Under the pieces are notes generated by a model. That model was not told the origin of the DNA. It was given only the letters and a program-made list of their open reading frames with translations, and ran no database searches. Positions 10,719 through 22,319 of a stretch of DNA of 64,000 nt are shown piece after piece. The translations under genes and the position numbers were made by a program. Each line of letters starts with the position of its first letter. Positions within the stretch are counted from its first letter, which is position 1. This stretch comes from Glandiceps talaboti (Eukaryota > Hemichordata > Enteropneusta > Spengelidae): assembly GCF_964340395.1 (NCBI RefSeq), contig NC_135554.1, positions 23,658,092 through 23,722,091 on the forward strand. The letters run 5' to 3'.

Positions 10719-12097
10719 TGCTGTACTAAGTACTAGTAGTAGTACTGTACTGTTATTCCAAAAATGATGTCACCCCAGTCACACCCACAAGCTATTTTTT
10801 TCCTCCTGAAAAAGAAAATACAAAGAAAATATTGTGGATTTGGCATGAAAATCAGATGTTGAAACAATAACACACAAAATAGAGATGCCATGATCCACCA
10901 AAATGAAAATAATATCAAAATACTTTGAATCGTATGTATCTATGTTAGTGAAAAGCTACAGGTATGCAAGTGGAACCCAACAATCTAAGCATTTAGAAAA
11001 ATACCATGTCATGAAATGTGTTGAAAGTAGTTGACTTGCTACAAGTGGAACAATTGTACATTTATACTTCTCATGAACCCTTCATTTATACTTCTCATGA
11101 ATATTATTGATGGTTTCAGTAAAAACATAATACACCAGTATGTAGAGGCCATATGATCAACAGGTGGTATCAAGCTGTGTCTGTTCATTACCTCAGTACT
11201 AGTGTTTGTTATACATTCAAGGCTACTACACTGTACTACACTAGCAATCAAGGCACATACTTGAAAACCACAACAGGATGTGAGGACTTGTCAACATTAT
11301 TAGATTTGTAGTTGTGACCTCCTGAGACAAGCACTGCAATTTGAAATATGTGACTGTTATAAGGTTTTCATTGCAGACAAACAAAAAAACATCAAATTGA
11401 TAAACAAATAATGAAATAAATGGGTTCTGAATGACCATGTTAGGTAAACTTCTTTCAACAGTAGATAGGAACATGGTAAATCTTGTTTACTCATTAACCT
11501 GTGATCATCCAGTTCTGATAGTAAGATATTTGCCTATGTTGTAAGACAGGTCTTTTGGCTACTGCACTTCACTGACAGTCTAGTTCTTATACAGTATTGT
11601 TACGATTTACACGTGAACTGCAAGGCATAATCTACATGCAGCTGTACCAGAAATGGTAGTTTTATCTAACTGTACCAAACAAGAAAATTAGTTTTATCTA
11701 GCTGTACCAGAAATGTTAGTTTTTTAAGGACAACATTGATGATATTTTTCCTAAGTATTATTATTCGCATCCTTATAAAGGCATCAGGTAAGCTGGATAT
11801 GTAATTTAATCATGAATGGTACATATGCCAAGTCAACAGAGTCCTTAGTATGTACATGTAATCAATGTAAACTCACATATTGTACATCTGTTTTTCAACA
11901 TGTGTTTGAATGAATAAGGCTATAACTATAAATGTACATATTTGCCATTTCCTAAACACATGTGATGGATATGTTAAAAATGTATTTTAAAAAATTTGTC
12001 ATCTTCATGTTGAATGGTAATTTGCCATGAGGAAGTGTTCCTAAATTTGCAGTGTAGATGCTGCCCTTGGTTTCACATCATCTCTTCATCCCAAAAC
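10719..12097. other. AT-rich DNA with small tandem duplications
   Basis: Two tiny duplications are visible: CATTTATACTTCTCATGAA twice at about 11058-11102, and GCTGTACCAGAAATG with TAGTTTTATCTA two to three times at about 11640-11726. A possible exon at 11729-11787 was considered and not accepted. Confidence 0.45.
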
Positions 12098-12139
12098 ACA
12101 GAGATCTCGAGATTCGATGCCACCGATAGCACTAGATTA
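12098..12139 (+). repeat. Short dispersed repeat F, copy 1
   Basis: The segment ACAGAGATCTCGAGATTCGATG followed by GATAGCACTAGATTA recurs at 14191-14230 as ACAGAGATCTTGAGATCGATG and GATAGCACTAGACTA. A weaker relative lies near 16030-16066. Family unknown. Confidence 0.5.
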
Positions 12140-13173
12140 CTAAATTTCATACCTGATATAAACTACCCACTTTGATGTGTGTACATGTTTTTGTCATCAT
12201 CATTCCAAATTTACAAAAATACCCATGTGATTTGTTCACTTTACAATACATATGTAATATTGTTTATTGTTTTCATTTATTAGTTTGAACATATGAGTTT
12301 GCAATTGTATAATAAGTTCCCCTGAACAGACATGTTGCAAACTACACAAATAATTCGGGATACATATGTTGTACATATGTATGATGTTGTCATAAAGTCA
12401 TACTGTAAATAGAACTGTTACCTTTTGATTCAGCAAACTGTACAGCAATGTATACTGTAGTCCTTTCTGTCTCCCTACGAAGTGTGCATTCTCTGTAGTC
12501 GAACAGATCTCCGTTTATTCAACAAACTTGTCCATTCTGATTGGTTAACAGCCATGCTCTGCAAATGTGCAGAATTTGAAATGCATCAACCAATCAGTTG
12601 AAACTCTTCAAAATCTCCAATGACCAGGATTGTGGTCAGAGCATGATGAAATGTACCATGGTTTCATACACAAATTGAAATTTTATATATTGTGAGTTGT
12701 GCAGGAATTCTTGGCAGTGGTCAGGTAACTTAGTAATACCACTATTTGTCTATCGGGTATCCCTTTACAAACCTGCACTTTCAGGTGTTTATGTTAGCTT
12801 CATGTCAATATGTAATGGAGTGGTAAACAAGACCAGATTGTGACTTGGGGCACACACTCAGAAATGGAAATGCCAGCTGATGAGAGAAGTTCACACTGTG
12901 TGGCAGTAGTACATGTGGTTAGAATACTAATGACTATAGGAAAACCTGTCCATATTGCCGGAAGTTTCAGTCACATAGACTATCTGCTTTGAAAATGACG
13001 TTCACTAGAACAAGTATGTGGAGCCTGATCGAAGTCTATGGGTTAACAAATAATCATACTGGCACTAACAGAAAATAAGAAACACAGAGAAATAGTATTG
13101 TTGTCATAGTTTTCATATTACCGCTGGTCAAATTGTGAACTAGAAATTACATTTTGTGTCTTTTCATTTAAAG
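12140..13173. other. AT-rich DNA, paired CCAAT words
   Basis: ATTGG at about 12540 and CCAAT at about 12592 face each other within 60 bases of moderately CpG-bearing DNA (12470-12600). No start site or exon can be tied to them. Otherwise featureless. Confidence 0.3.
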
Positions 13174-13258
13174 ATGGGTACAGAGTGAAAGATAGTTTAC
13201 ATGCATTCCATACTCCAACAGGCTCTCTCAGAGAACTCGGTTCCTAGTCTAGATAAAG
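13174..13258 (+). other. Candidate exon, all frames interrupted if full length
   Basis: A good 3' splice site (GTGTCTTTTCATTTAAAG) precedes 13174 and an AAAG|GTATGT donor follows 13258. Across all 85 bases every frame has a stop. The frame in phase with the 9483-9556 candidate reads DGYRVKDSLHAF then HTPTGSLRELGS before TAG. With an internal acceptor (CTCCAACAG, exon 13222-13258) another frame is fully open: ALSENSVPSLDK. It could be a terminal coding exon, a 37-base microexon, or chance. Confidence 0.2.
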
Positions 13259-14190
13259 GTATGTTCAAAAAAATTTACATGTAGTGGCTAGATTTATTTG
13301 TCTCCAGCCAAGATTTGTCAGGGACCCAAGTCAAAATATTGCTACTTCAGAAGTGTAAATTTTAAGTACTGTGTGTATTTGGGTAGAAACTGAAAGATGA
13401 AAGTATTAATAAGGCATTCATATAGCTTGAACATAAAACATATTAGCCCAGAGACTGCCTATCTAACTAAGCAGGCTCTGGTTCCACATACTGGCCTGCC
13501 TAGGTTCTGGTGGACAACATTGTCAACCCAGATAGTCAAGTCCCTGGTCAAAACATATTTATTGGGCAAAGAAAAAGTCTACAATAGCTTCATGTATGTT
13601 TGATGAATTGTGGTGGTAGGATTGATGGAACTTATAGATAAGAAGATGGATGGTGTACATATGTATGTACATTTATACACACATAAAGAGTGAGGTGACA
13701 AGTTAATCGATGATGATGGAGAGGATAATGAAGGGAGGGGTTACTCTATAGATGTACTTATTATCAATAGCTATTGTCATCAAGTCTGTTTACGTATTGT
13801 TGTATTTCGTATTGTGTTAGTATTTCAAAAGTTGCACTGTTCTGAAAGTTTCTGTTTCATTACTTTTCACTTTGACTACAAAGATGGGTTGTTTAAGTCA
13901 CTCCTCAGGCATTGGTTCTGAATTTGTATGATTTCCCTGCACAAAGGAAAGAGTCAAATCTAAGTCTGGTTTCTTAGACAGCACAGGGTTGTTGTGGAAC
14001 ATAATTTTGGACAGTTTTGTTTACAAAAGTTCATATGCATATACCTCAGACAGTGCTGGTAAGATGACAGAGAAAACTTAAGGATTATTGTGGATAAGCT
14101 TCTGACTTTGTGTCTGGGAAGTAATATTTTGTGTTTATTTAATATAGTTTAAATCATAAAGCTGCACGTGATATCAAATCGTAACTGTAA
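13259..14190. other. AT-rich DNA, diverged repeat G at 13440-13560
   Basis: The part CTGGTGGACAACATTGTCAA followed by CCAGATAGTCAAGTCCCTGG resembles 59335-59377 and more weakly 38160-38215. This looks like an old interspersed repeat. The frame at 13397-13603 overlaps it and is not credible as coding. Confidence 0.35.
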
Positions 14191-14230
14191 ACAGAGATCT
14201 TGAGATCGATGCACAGATAGCACTAGACTA
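14191..14230 (+). repeat. Short dispersed repeat F, copy 2
   Basis: Partner of 12098-12139, with about five differences in 40 bases. Confidence 0.5.
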
Positions 14231-14750
14231 ATATATGAACCCAGATTCCCAAAACAATCATTCTCATGACACTGTCGTTTTGAAAATGTTAGCCTGACAT
14301 ATAATACGTGTAATTATGTACACGTAGCTTTTGATCAAAGTTTCTATTTTTGTGACCTATATTAACAATCTCATCAGAACGGATACAAACTTAGATTCTT
14401 AAGTTTATCTTTTGCATTAAAAAGGCCAGAAATCAGTTGGCTAATCTTTTATCAGTACCTCTATATTGGTCTTTTATTTCTTTGTCTTGAGAGACAAAAA
14501 GAGCCGGTGATAGCGAAAGCAAAGAGTAGATTAGTATGTATTAAGTTAGTGTAACAGTTTTTCGTGCCCCCTGGATCTAGTGGACACTAATACCATGAAC
14601 CAAGTGTTCCGTCGTCAACTATTTCTTAGTGTATGTTTAAGTCCTACATGTAGGTTATGGTGTCTCCCCACCCTCACCCCTCTGACGGGGGATTGGGACA
14701 TTCTTTCCTACCACACTAGAACACAATTGTTTAGTGAAGTGTACTGGTAT

Positions 14751-14768
14751 GGGGGGGGGGGGGGGGGG
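14751..14768. repeat. Poly-G run
   Basis: Eighteen G residues. The open frame across it (14580-14954) gains a run of glycines and is not credible as coding. Length is likely to vary between alleles and assemblies. Confidence 0.9.
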
Positions 14769-16211
14769 TGTATAGCTCAAGGTCAACTCTCAAAATCTTT
14801 AACTCTACAAAGCACACCTGTTCAATCAGACAGCATATCAGTGGCTATAACATATCTCATGTATATATGTACCTGCAAACTTACACATATAAATGTTTCT
14901 TATCAGTGCGCTGGCTTTGAGCTTCCTGAAGTTTGTGACAAGTCAAATATTTGAAAGGAGTCAGTTATGTTTGCAAGTATGGCATGTTGTTCTGTGGCAT
15001 TTGTACATGTAAGACCTGCATGTATTCCAATGAAGGTAAAAATGAATAGGAGTACACATATGTACTGGAGTACTTGGCTGGAGTACCAGTCAGTATGTCG
15101 CCTAATTTGAAGTTAATGGTCAAAATATTTGTTCATCAAAGTCACTCCTGTAGTGGAGTTTTGTGTTGAATTTTCAATCATAAAGTCTGATCGTGTTTGT
15201 TTTTGATGCATATCTCAGTATTTTGTGCACCATGTGTCAAAATGATTACTTTGTCTAGTGTTTATGGGACACGTATTTGAGGGTGAGGAAGGACGCCTGA
15301 ATGCAGACTCCAAACTAAACATGTTTCCAGATTGTGTGTTGATAGAATGAATTACAGTTTTTTATTTAAAACCTCTAAGTGTTAGGTCCATGATAGATGA
15401 TACACGCTGAACTCAGGTGACTGTGTGACCTTTTCTCTTATCAAATCTTGGTGGTGAATTTGAAGAATTTGGAGGGTCTGACTGGTCATACTAGCAGAGA
15501 GTCTTGTTAGTTTCCCCAGTTACTGATTGGCTACAACTCTTTTGCACTCAATTATTATCACATTGATGTCATTTTGCAAACAGCTATGTGTGCGTCACGA
15601 GGAGAGATTAGTGAAAAAGTGGTCCAAGTAGTAGTAACTACCACTGTTGTTAAATGAGGGGGTCCAAATAGTTTCATTCCATGCAAGCATGTTGATTTGA
15701 ACGGTATCTGTAGGTATGTCATTGGACAGTTTCATTGACGTCATTTAGCACATTTATTTGTACCTGTATATGAATACCTGTCAAATAATATAACCAATAG
15801 ACATCTTGTAATTTTAATCACTGGATGTTCATACATGTGTATCTGCCTACCAGAAATCCTGTTTACATACTTTAGGCTTTAGGCATTCTGCCTCAAGTGC
15901 TCCTTACCTTAGGGAGGTCTGATTTGTGAATTGGCAACTTCTACTGAGTCTTGCACAAACATGCAAAATTTGGAACCGGTGTGTATATTCCATATGCTTC
16001 ACCTACATTCTAGTCTTGTGTCTATCCTTCATTGAATCGTAAGATCTCTCTTGAGATGATTCGATACCACATTGACATCTAAACTACTTCCATTCTGAAT
16101 ACAGAGATGGTCATTAATCCAAACTTTTTATCTTTGATTTAACAGATTGTGTGAATAACACAGCATAATAACTTTTGTTGGTGACCCTGTGTAAAGCAGT
16201 TCTGCTGTCAG
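14769..16211. other. AT-rich DNA, nothing gene-like
   Basis: No repeat structure or protein motif is recognised on either strand. Confidence 0.4.
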
Positions 16212-16250
16212 ATCTTCAATACCAATACCAATACCAGTAAGTATTTCCAG
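16212..16250 (+). other. Candidate microexon
   Basis: 39 bases (13 codons, phase 0) between GTTCTGCTGTCAG and the donor CCAG|GTAAGG. The open frame reads IFNTNTNTSKYFQ. A stronger acceptor (CTTTTTATCTTTGATTTAACAG, exon from 16146) would give 105 bases with stops in all frames, so if real this may be a UTR exon. The ACCAAT triplet repeat inside makes chance similarity likely. Confidence 0.15.
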
Positions 16251-16344
16251 GTAAGGCTGCGTTCTCATTTTCAGTAGTTTACCTATCATGATAATTCACA
16301 CAAGTATGTAAATATGCTAATTTGCATATTATTGATATGTTGGA

Positions 16345-16570
16345 GTCGTGATGGTTGAATGATTACAGTGACTGGCTAAGTCATCTACAAGTTGCTGGTT
16401 CAAGCCTCACTGCTGCCATTTGTTTATGGATGGCTAGAGACCTTGGGTAAAATTTGAACCATGATTGTGTCTCAGTCAACCAAGCTGTGTATAAAGTGAG
16501 GACCTGGTAGAATAAAGGTTGTATGTGGAAGGATGTAATCCTATTGCTTATACATAGAGACTGCAATGAA
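16345..16570 (+). mobile_element. tRNA-derived SINE, copy 1
   Basis: The head has an A-box-like GTGATGGTTGAATGATTA (about 16349) and a good B box, GGTTCAAGCC (16397-16406), about 45 bases apart. The body matches the copy at 62256: CTACAAGTTGCT, TTTGAACCATGATT, CCTGGTAGAATAAAGG against CCTGGTAGGATAGAGG, and GTGGAAGGAT. Pol III type promoter, non-coding. Only the tRNA-like head and part of the tail can be defined. Confidence 0.7.
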
Positions 16571-18429
16571 TTGTATGTTCCCAAAGGAGTTGAGGAAACA
16601 AAAATGACTGCTGTGCCATTGTAGGTCCATGCAAGACATACTAATTATAGATCCCTTTCACTTTGAGCGCAGCTTGGGAAAGCATGATATAAGAATTACT
16701 ATCCTTTTCATATGTTGTCCTACATGAATTTCATCAATATGAGGTCATTTTCAAAACTCGGTGTCAAAACCAAGGTGAAATATTGAATGATGAAGACATG
16801 AATGAATTGCATGGGTAAGATTAGTATGTTCAATTACTGATGTTTATCAACTTACTGTTACTACGGTATTTATCTGTGAATGCCACGTTTTTCATCGTGC
16901 ATCATAAATGTAAATTGATAATAATACTAAGGATTCATTTGCCTCATTTGCATACTTTTACACATCAAATTCTTGTGAACTAAGCCAATGTCAAATTTAG
17001 GAGACTATTTCAAGTGTACTGCCTGTCAAGTTAAGTCAAATAATTTATAGTCTTGTTTTTTCTCTCTTAAATGCACTGATCCTTTCATGGATGATAACCG
17101 AACCCATGTAGAAGTCATGTGATTGTCATATGTTATGCTATAGCCAATAGAATACCAGATAGACTTTGAACTATCTAAGACTCAGTTCATTTTAAAATGT
17201 GGTTTTAAAAAATCTGCCTCAAGGTAATGAGCTGAGATGGGTCAGCTACAGTTAATATATAGTTTGAAGTATAATCTAGGGCAGCATCAAGTTGATTACT
17301 GTGGTGTAGTCAGCTGTGAAATTGACACCCTCCAGCATTGCTATCAACGTGCACTCTGAGGTCACCTAGCAAATGATGACGCAGTATGCCTAACCAAATA
17401 CAAGTTGTTCTACTTCACACACAACATCATTGGTGATTTAACAATGTTAATCAAGTTCATCACATGCAAGGACATGCTCTATTATGACCCTATGAGTACA
17501 AAGATATTTGATTTGTATGATGAGAGGCAAACCAGGTTGACATTTCTCAGGACAACTAAGGACATGTATATATAATCATCTAGGCTTTTGATATCTATTT
17601 GTCGTACATACATATATCATTATATGTGCCAGTGATTCTGACATCCCATATGTATTTCTCATACAGCTATTGACATAAAACATAGGTGTTTTCCCCCTGC
17701 CATTTGCATCATAGTTTAGTCTGTTATCGATATATTTCTCAGTATTCCTGTTGGCTTTGCTTCATCCCAAACCTTGTGCTTGTATAATGGGACAGGGGAT
17801 TGAGACAGCGAAATCTGTTAACACTTAATACTTTCAAACACTGGTAAGAAATGTAGTAAAGAATAAGGTTTAATGAAGTTAGATTTTATTACCATGACAA
17901 GCCGTGATTGAAATGGTCAAAAATATCAATTTAATCCAGTGTTTTTATTAGGGGAGGAAGTAGGTCAACTCAGATTTCCCCTCACACTTTTAATAGTATG
18001 ATTTCCTACCAAAATTGGGGTGCAAGGTATGCAAATGTATCTACATTTTACCAAATTTGTACAGTTGCATGGATAGCAAACTCACTGTAATCAATATTTA
18101 GACAAAAAGTACTTCCATGTACAAAATGTATTACTACTACAAAATAAACATTCTGTATTTGTGTGTGAGAATGACTAAAATTCATACATTTGATCCATTG
18201 CACAATATACAGTATTTTAATATATTGTCAAATGTATTGTAACAGGCATTTTCAAAATGGATACTTGACTGCAGAATGAAAATGGTGCATTACAAGACAA
18301 ATATTGGTATTGAAATACAATCCACAAATTACTGCGTTGTACTTGATGAGAATGTTGCCTCTTGATGCAGTCTGTTGAATTCGTCGATGATTCCTAAGTG
18401 CTGCTCAATTCAAACATAGTGACTGTGTT
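16571..18429. other. AT-rich DNA, nothing gene-like
   Basis: No exon-like or repeat structure was recognised. Confidence 0.4.
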
Positions 18430-19800
18430 CTCAGGTTGAAGTAGCAACAGTATTTCTATACATACTCAGAACATTGCCATTGGTTGAAATCTTAAAAAAT
18501 ATGATATTCTAGAAATGGAATGTGAATTGAAGTCTTCAGTGTAAAACTGACTGCTTCAAATTCTAGTAGTATTTTTATGAAATAATATGAAACTCTAAAA
18601 ATTGTATTTGAATTATAGACTTCAGAGTTCTCAATGTAGGTGAATCACTCCCTCAGATTCTATATGTTGGTCAAATTGTGAAATATTGAATTTGAAAAAA
18701 AAGGAGGACTTCAGTGTTCTCAGGGTAGGTAAATTAACTTCTTCAAATTCTAGAAGTGCGTTTATTTGAATTACAGATGTTAGTGTTCTCGGTGTAGGTA
18801 ACTCCTTCAATTTCTAGATAGTATGTTTGTGAAATTGTGAAGTATATGAGATTCTAAAAATAGTATTTGAATTAGAGACTTGAGAATTTAGTGTGAGACT
18901 GAGAGCAGGGCTACTTCAAAACCCAGCAGACTATGTGTGAAATTCTGTAAAATTTGAAAATAGAATTTGACTAATAGGAGTCACAGTGAAGATGCAGAAC
19001 TCCTTCAAATTCTTGGTAAAATTCTGAAAATATCAAAGTATTTAATTTGACGCAAGGGTTCACAGTGGGTGAAGATGCAGAACTTCTTCAAATTCTTGTA
19101 AGAATATTGGTAAAGTTCTGAAAAAATTTCAAAGTACTCTAAAAGTGTAATTTGGAATTTGACGTAAGGGTTCACAGTAAGTGAAGATGCAGAAATTCTT
19201 CAAATTCCAGTAGAATGTTGTTGAAAGTCTAAAAAAGTACACAAATCCATAAAAAATGGCATTAGAATTAGTCTTATAACAAGACCTTGCATCTGCACTT
19301 TGAAGGTCAACGAAAGCTGAGGGTGACAATACTGTACTGCTGGTGCACAAGCCCACAACCCCGCCTTTGGCACTATGCGACATGTGCTCGCTTTTAAATT
19401 AAAGTGCACAGAATTACGCGAGGGTCTAGCAGCTAGACTACATTAGAATGGGCGACTTCGGGGTTTACCATGTAGACATAGAACACACGTTCAAATTCTA
19501 GTAAAATGAATTTCAAAAATACTGTAAAAATGGAATTTGGATTTCAGAGACTTTAGGGTTAGCATGTAGATGTAGAACACTTTGAAATTCTAGTAAAATG
19601 TCTGTGAAATTCTGAGATTTTCAAAATACTGTATAAATGGAATTTGGATATCGTAGCGACTTCGAAGGTTTACCTAATAAATGTAGAACATCTCCAAATC
19701 TTGCAGCATATTGGGTAAAATTTTGAAAAATTTAAAATTGTAAAAATAGTATTAGGATGAGAGACCCAAAGGTTTATATTGTAGATATAAAAGCTGAAGC
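18430..19800 (+). repeat. Degenerate minisatellite, about 11-12 units of 65-115 bp
   Basis: Each unit opens with CTCCTTCAAATTCTAGTA or a variant and continues TGTGAAATTCTGAAAATTT, GGAATTTGAATTA, GAGACTTCAGGGTT and GGTGAAGATGCAGAAC. Units begin near 18553, 18645, 18738, 18800, 18910, 18999, 19080, 19194, 19485, 19580 and 19690. Divergence is high, so the array is old. The array is broken at about 19285-19470 by a more GC-rich insert. Confidence 0.8.
19285..19470. other. GC-richer insert within the minisatellite
   Basis: About 185 bases that do not fit the array. CpGs appear (CAACGAAAG, CCCCGCC, TGCGACATG, TACGCGAGG) together with a near palindrome GTCTAGCAGCTAGAC (about 19424-19438). The array resumes after it. 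It is probably an inserted element, but no terminal repeats or target duplication could be drawn, and overlapping minus-strand frames show no motif. Confidence 0.45.
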
Positions 19801-20313
19801 ATATTGTATGCATATTGAACAAAAATTACACTTTCTGTTTGCATGCAGCTATCCAAACACCAATTTTGGATGATTGATCACGATTTTCACTTGCACAATA
19901 ATGGATTATTTCAATAAAAACTCAAAATGAAATAACCCCGATCTGATATATGCTGTGTTATCATGACATAAAATGGTATTCAAATTATGAATAATTGAAA
20001 GTTTCTTTATTATTCCTGTTTGCATACTGATGATCAAACATTCTTAACTCCTGTCACACTTGAAGTAATGTTCTCATGTTTGAGTGATGGATTGGAAAGT
20101 GGAATCTCGGAGGATGTTGATGATATGGAGGAGGCAGTGTAATTGAATCATAGAATTCAGGCTACTTTGAAATTGTTAGAATAGCATAAAAAGTAGTGTG
20201 TTGTTTGCAGGTAGTTGAATATTAATGGTTAATGCTGTTAGGTGTGGCAGGTGTGTTCTAATTAAATGTAGGTCACATGTGTCAACATTGGGAATTTATT
20301 ATTAGATCAACTC

Positions 20314-20720
20314 ATGGATATATCTAGACTCTCTCACAGTCCTCGGAACTTCGCTTTACTAAAATCGACGCTAAATGAATTATTTTGTATGTACCGATAC
20401 CATCTACATAACGTACTCCATCGTACTCGAACAACCTTGTACTGTGCGCCCTCATCGACCACATGGAGATATATGTTCGTTGACGTGTGACTGCGACGCT
20501 CCGTGTTATCGCGAAGTCCTCGGGGCTTCGCGATAACACGGAGCGTCGCAGTCACATGTCAACGAATGGTTATCTCTATCATGGTCGATGAGGGCGCACA
20601 GTACAAGGATATTCGAGTACGGTTAATTAGCTGGCATCGGTACATACAAAATAATTCGTTTAGCTTTAATTTTAGTAAAGCGAAGCTCCGAGGGCTGTAA
20701 GAGAGTCTAGGATATATCAT
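20314..20720. mobile_element. Near-perfect 400-bp palindrome (fold-back element)
   Basis: The left arm (ATGGATATATCTAGACTCTC onward) is mirrored by the right arm, meeting near 20517 in TCGCGAAG...CTTCGCGA. The inner 60 bases of each arm are nearly identical (GATAACACGGAGCGTCGCAG and its complement). Outer parts are about 85-90% matched. It is CpG-rich against AT-rich flanks. Both strands carry mirrored short frames, an effect of the palindrome. No obvious target duplication. A fold-back transposon or a recent head-to-head duplication are both possible. Confidence 0.8.
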
Positions 20721-20817
20721 ATCTGATAGTGATAGCATGGTATTGAAATCTATACATGTACATTCCCTCAAAGTGAACAAAAGGACAATAGAAGGTATCA
20801 ATTGTTGGCGTTCGATG

Positions 20818-21195
20818 TCTCACCAGTGAAATCAGCTTCACGAGACTGAACCACAAACGGTTACGTTTTGGGATTCATTGTAAATCTGATGCTCGTAATG
20901 TCAAGACATATGTCTGATGATTTGTGGTAAGTTGGTTTCCGTTGTGCTATTTAATGTATACATAATTGATACGAACATACCAGTAACAGCATTCAAAATG
21001 GTACTGTTAGTGTTGTCAGTGAAATCAGTTTTACAAGACCAAACCACGAAAGGGTTACATTTTAGGATCTATTTATACCTTGTACTAATATTGTCAAGCC
21101 TTACATTTGATGATTTGTTGTAAGTTAGTTTTTGATTAAGCTATTTAATGTATACCTGTACATATATGTAACAACCATCAAAATTGTACTGTTGT
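20818..21195 (+). repeat. Tandem duplication, period 193 bp
   Basis: Two copies start near 20824 and 21017. Shared words include CAGTGAAATCAG, CCACAAA/CCACGAA, GATGATTTGTGGTAAGTTGG against GATGATTTGTTGTAAGTTAG, TATTTAATGTATAC and CATTCAAAATGGTACTGTTA. They are about 75-80% alike. Confidence 0.7.
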
Positions 21196-22319
21196 CATGC
21201 TGCTAACTACTCTCTCCTAGCAAAGTCTTCCATAATTTTGTTAATGAACTTGAAGACAGACTGGAACTTACAAATATGTATACGACTTCCTTCATGCATG
21301 TATGTATGCAATGGTGTTGAATTGAAATTTGAATTGACCTTCATACCAAAGTATTGGGTGAAATGAAATACATGATACAATCAGTAAAATAACAAGAATT
21401 AGACCAAATACATGTACTTCCTGTGAGGACCTTGGAAATGGTATAGTTTTATATTGTACATGTGATAAAACCATGCATGGAAATACTAAATGTAGCAGTT
21501 TATAGAGGCCATCTTTGCAAATTTAATATCACACATATACTTCGCATAATATTGTTCAATCCTGGCAAACTGACATTTCAACTGTCAATCCATTTATGTT
21601 GACCTGTGGTGGCAAAAAGTTTTGCATTTTAGAATTGTTTCCTTTGTGGTGCCACATAATTTTACATGTCAAATATCGAGCCAAATAATTTCTGCATCAT
21701 AAATATTAATCACGTAAGATTCATGGACTATTTTTTGAGCTGAATCACTCAGTGAAAAACAAACATACTACATGTACAACATTTTCAGTGTGAAACAAAA
21801 ATTACAACAAAATTGCAGCTTCAGAAACTTACTACACTGGGTATTTTGTATCTGCTTCAGTTAATCATAACATATGATAAGAGTGCTGCAGGTGACAATC
21901 TTTCAAAGTTAGAAATATTAGAATTAATAATACATCGTGATTAAACATTAAATAATGAAACGTTAGCTGTAATTAAAATTCATCACACATCATGGCTGAC
22001 GACCCAGCCTGTATAAATTATCACTAATAACAATTTTAAATAATATCACATTATTAGAAATAACAATAAAACTAGGTAATCATATAAAATACCTGTCAAA
22101 TATTGAATGTGAAAATATGACAGATTTATTTGTCAGATAATTATTCAATACAAATCATAAACCATTGGGAATACAGAGATAAAATTATAAATTATTAATA
22201 TAGCCATAAATGATATCTGAAAGCCTTTACGGCTAATATTTGATACATGCCATATTGAATGTCCTATGAGCATAAATATTATCCAGCAATGAATTACATA
22301 CCATAAAAAATGATGGATG
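21196..22319. other. AT-rich DNA, nothing gene-like
   Basis: Very AT-rich after 21900. No exons recognised. Confidence 0.4.

Noticed and set aside
11729-11787. 59-base segment between TTAGTTTTTTAAG and CAG|GTAAGC, open in two frames
   Set aside because: Adjacent to a local TAGTTTTATC duplication that creates the acceptor-like tract; neither frame is in phase with neighbouring candidates.
14580-14954. 124-codon plus-strand open frame
   Set aside because: It runs through an 18-base G run giving a glycine stretch, has no motif, and its length depends on the homopolymer.
20324-20700. Overlapping 65-73-codon frames on both strands
   Set aside because: Mirror-image frames forced by the palindrome.
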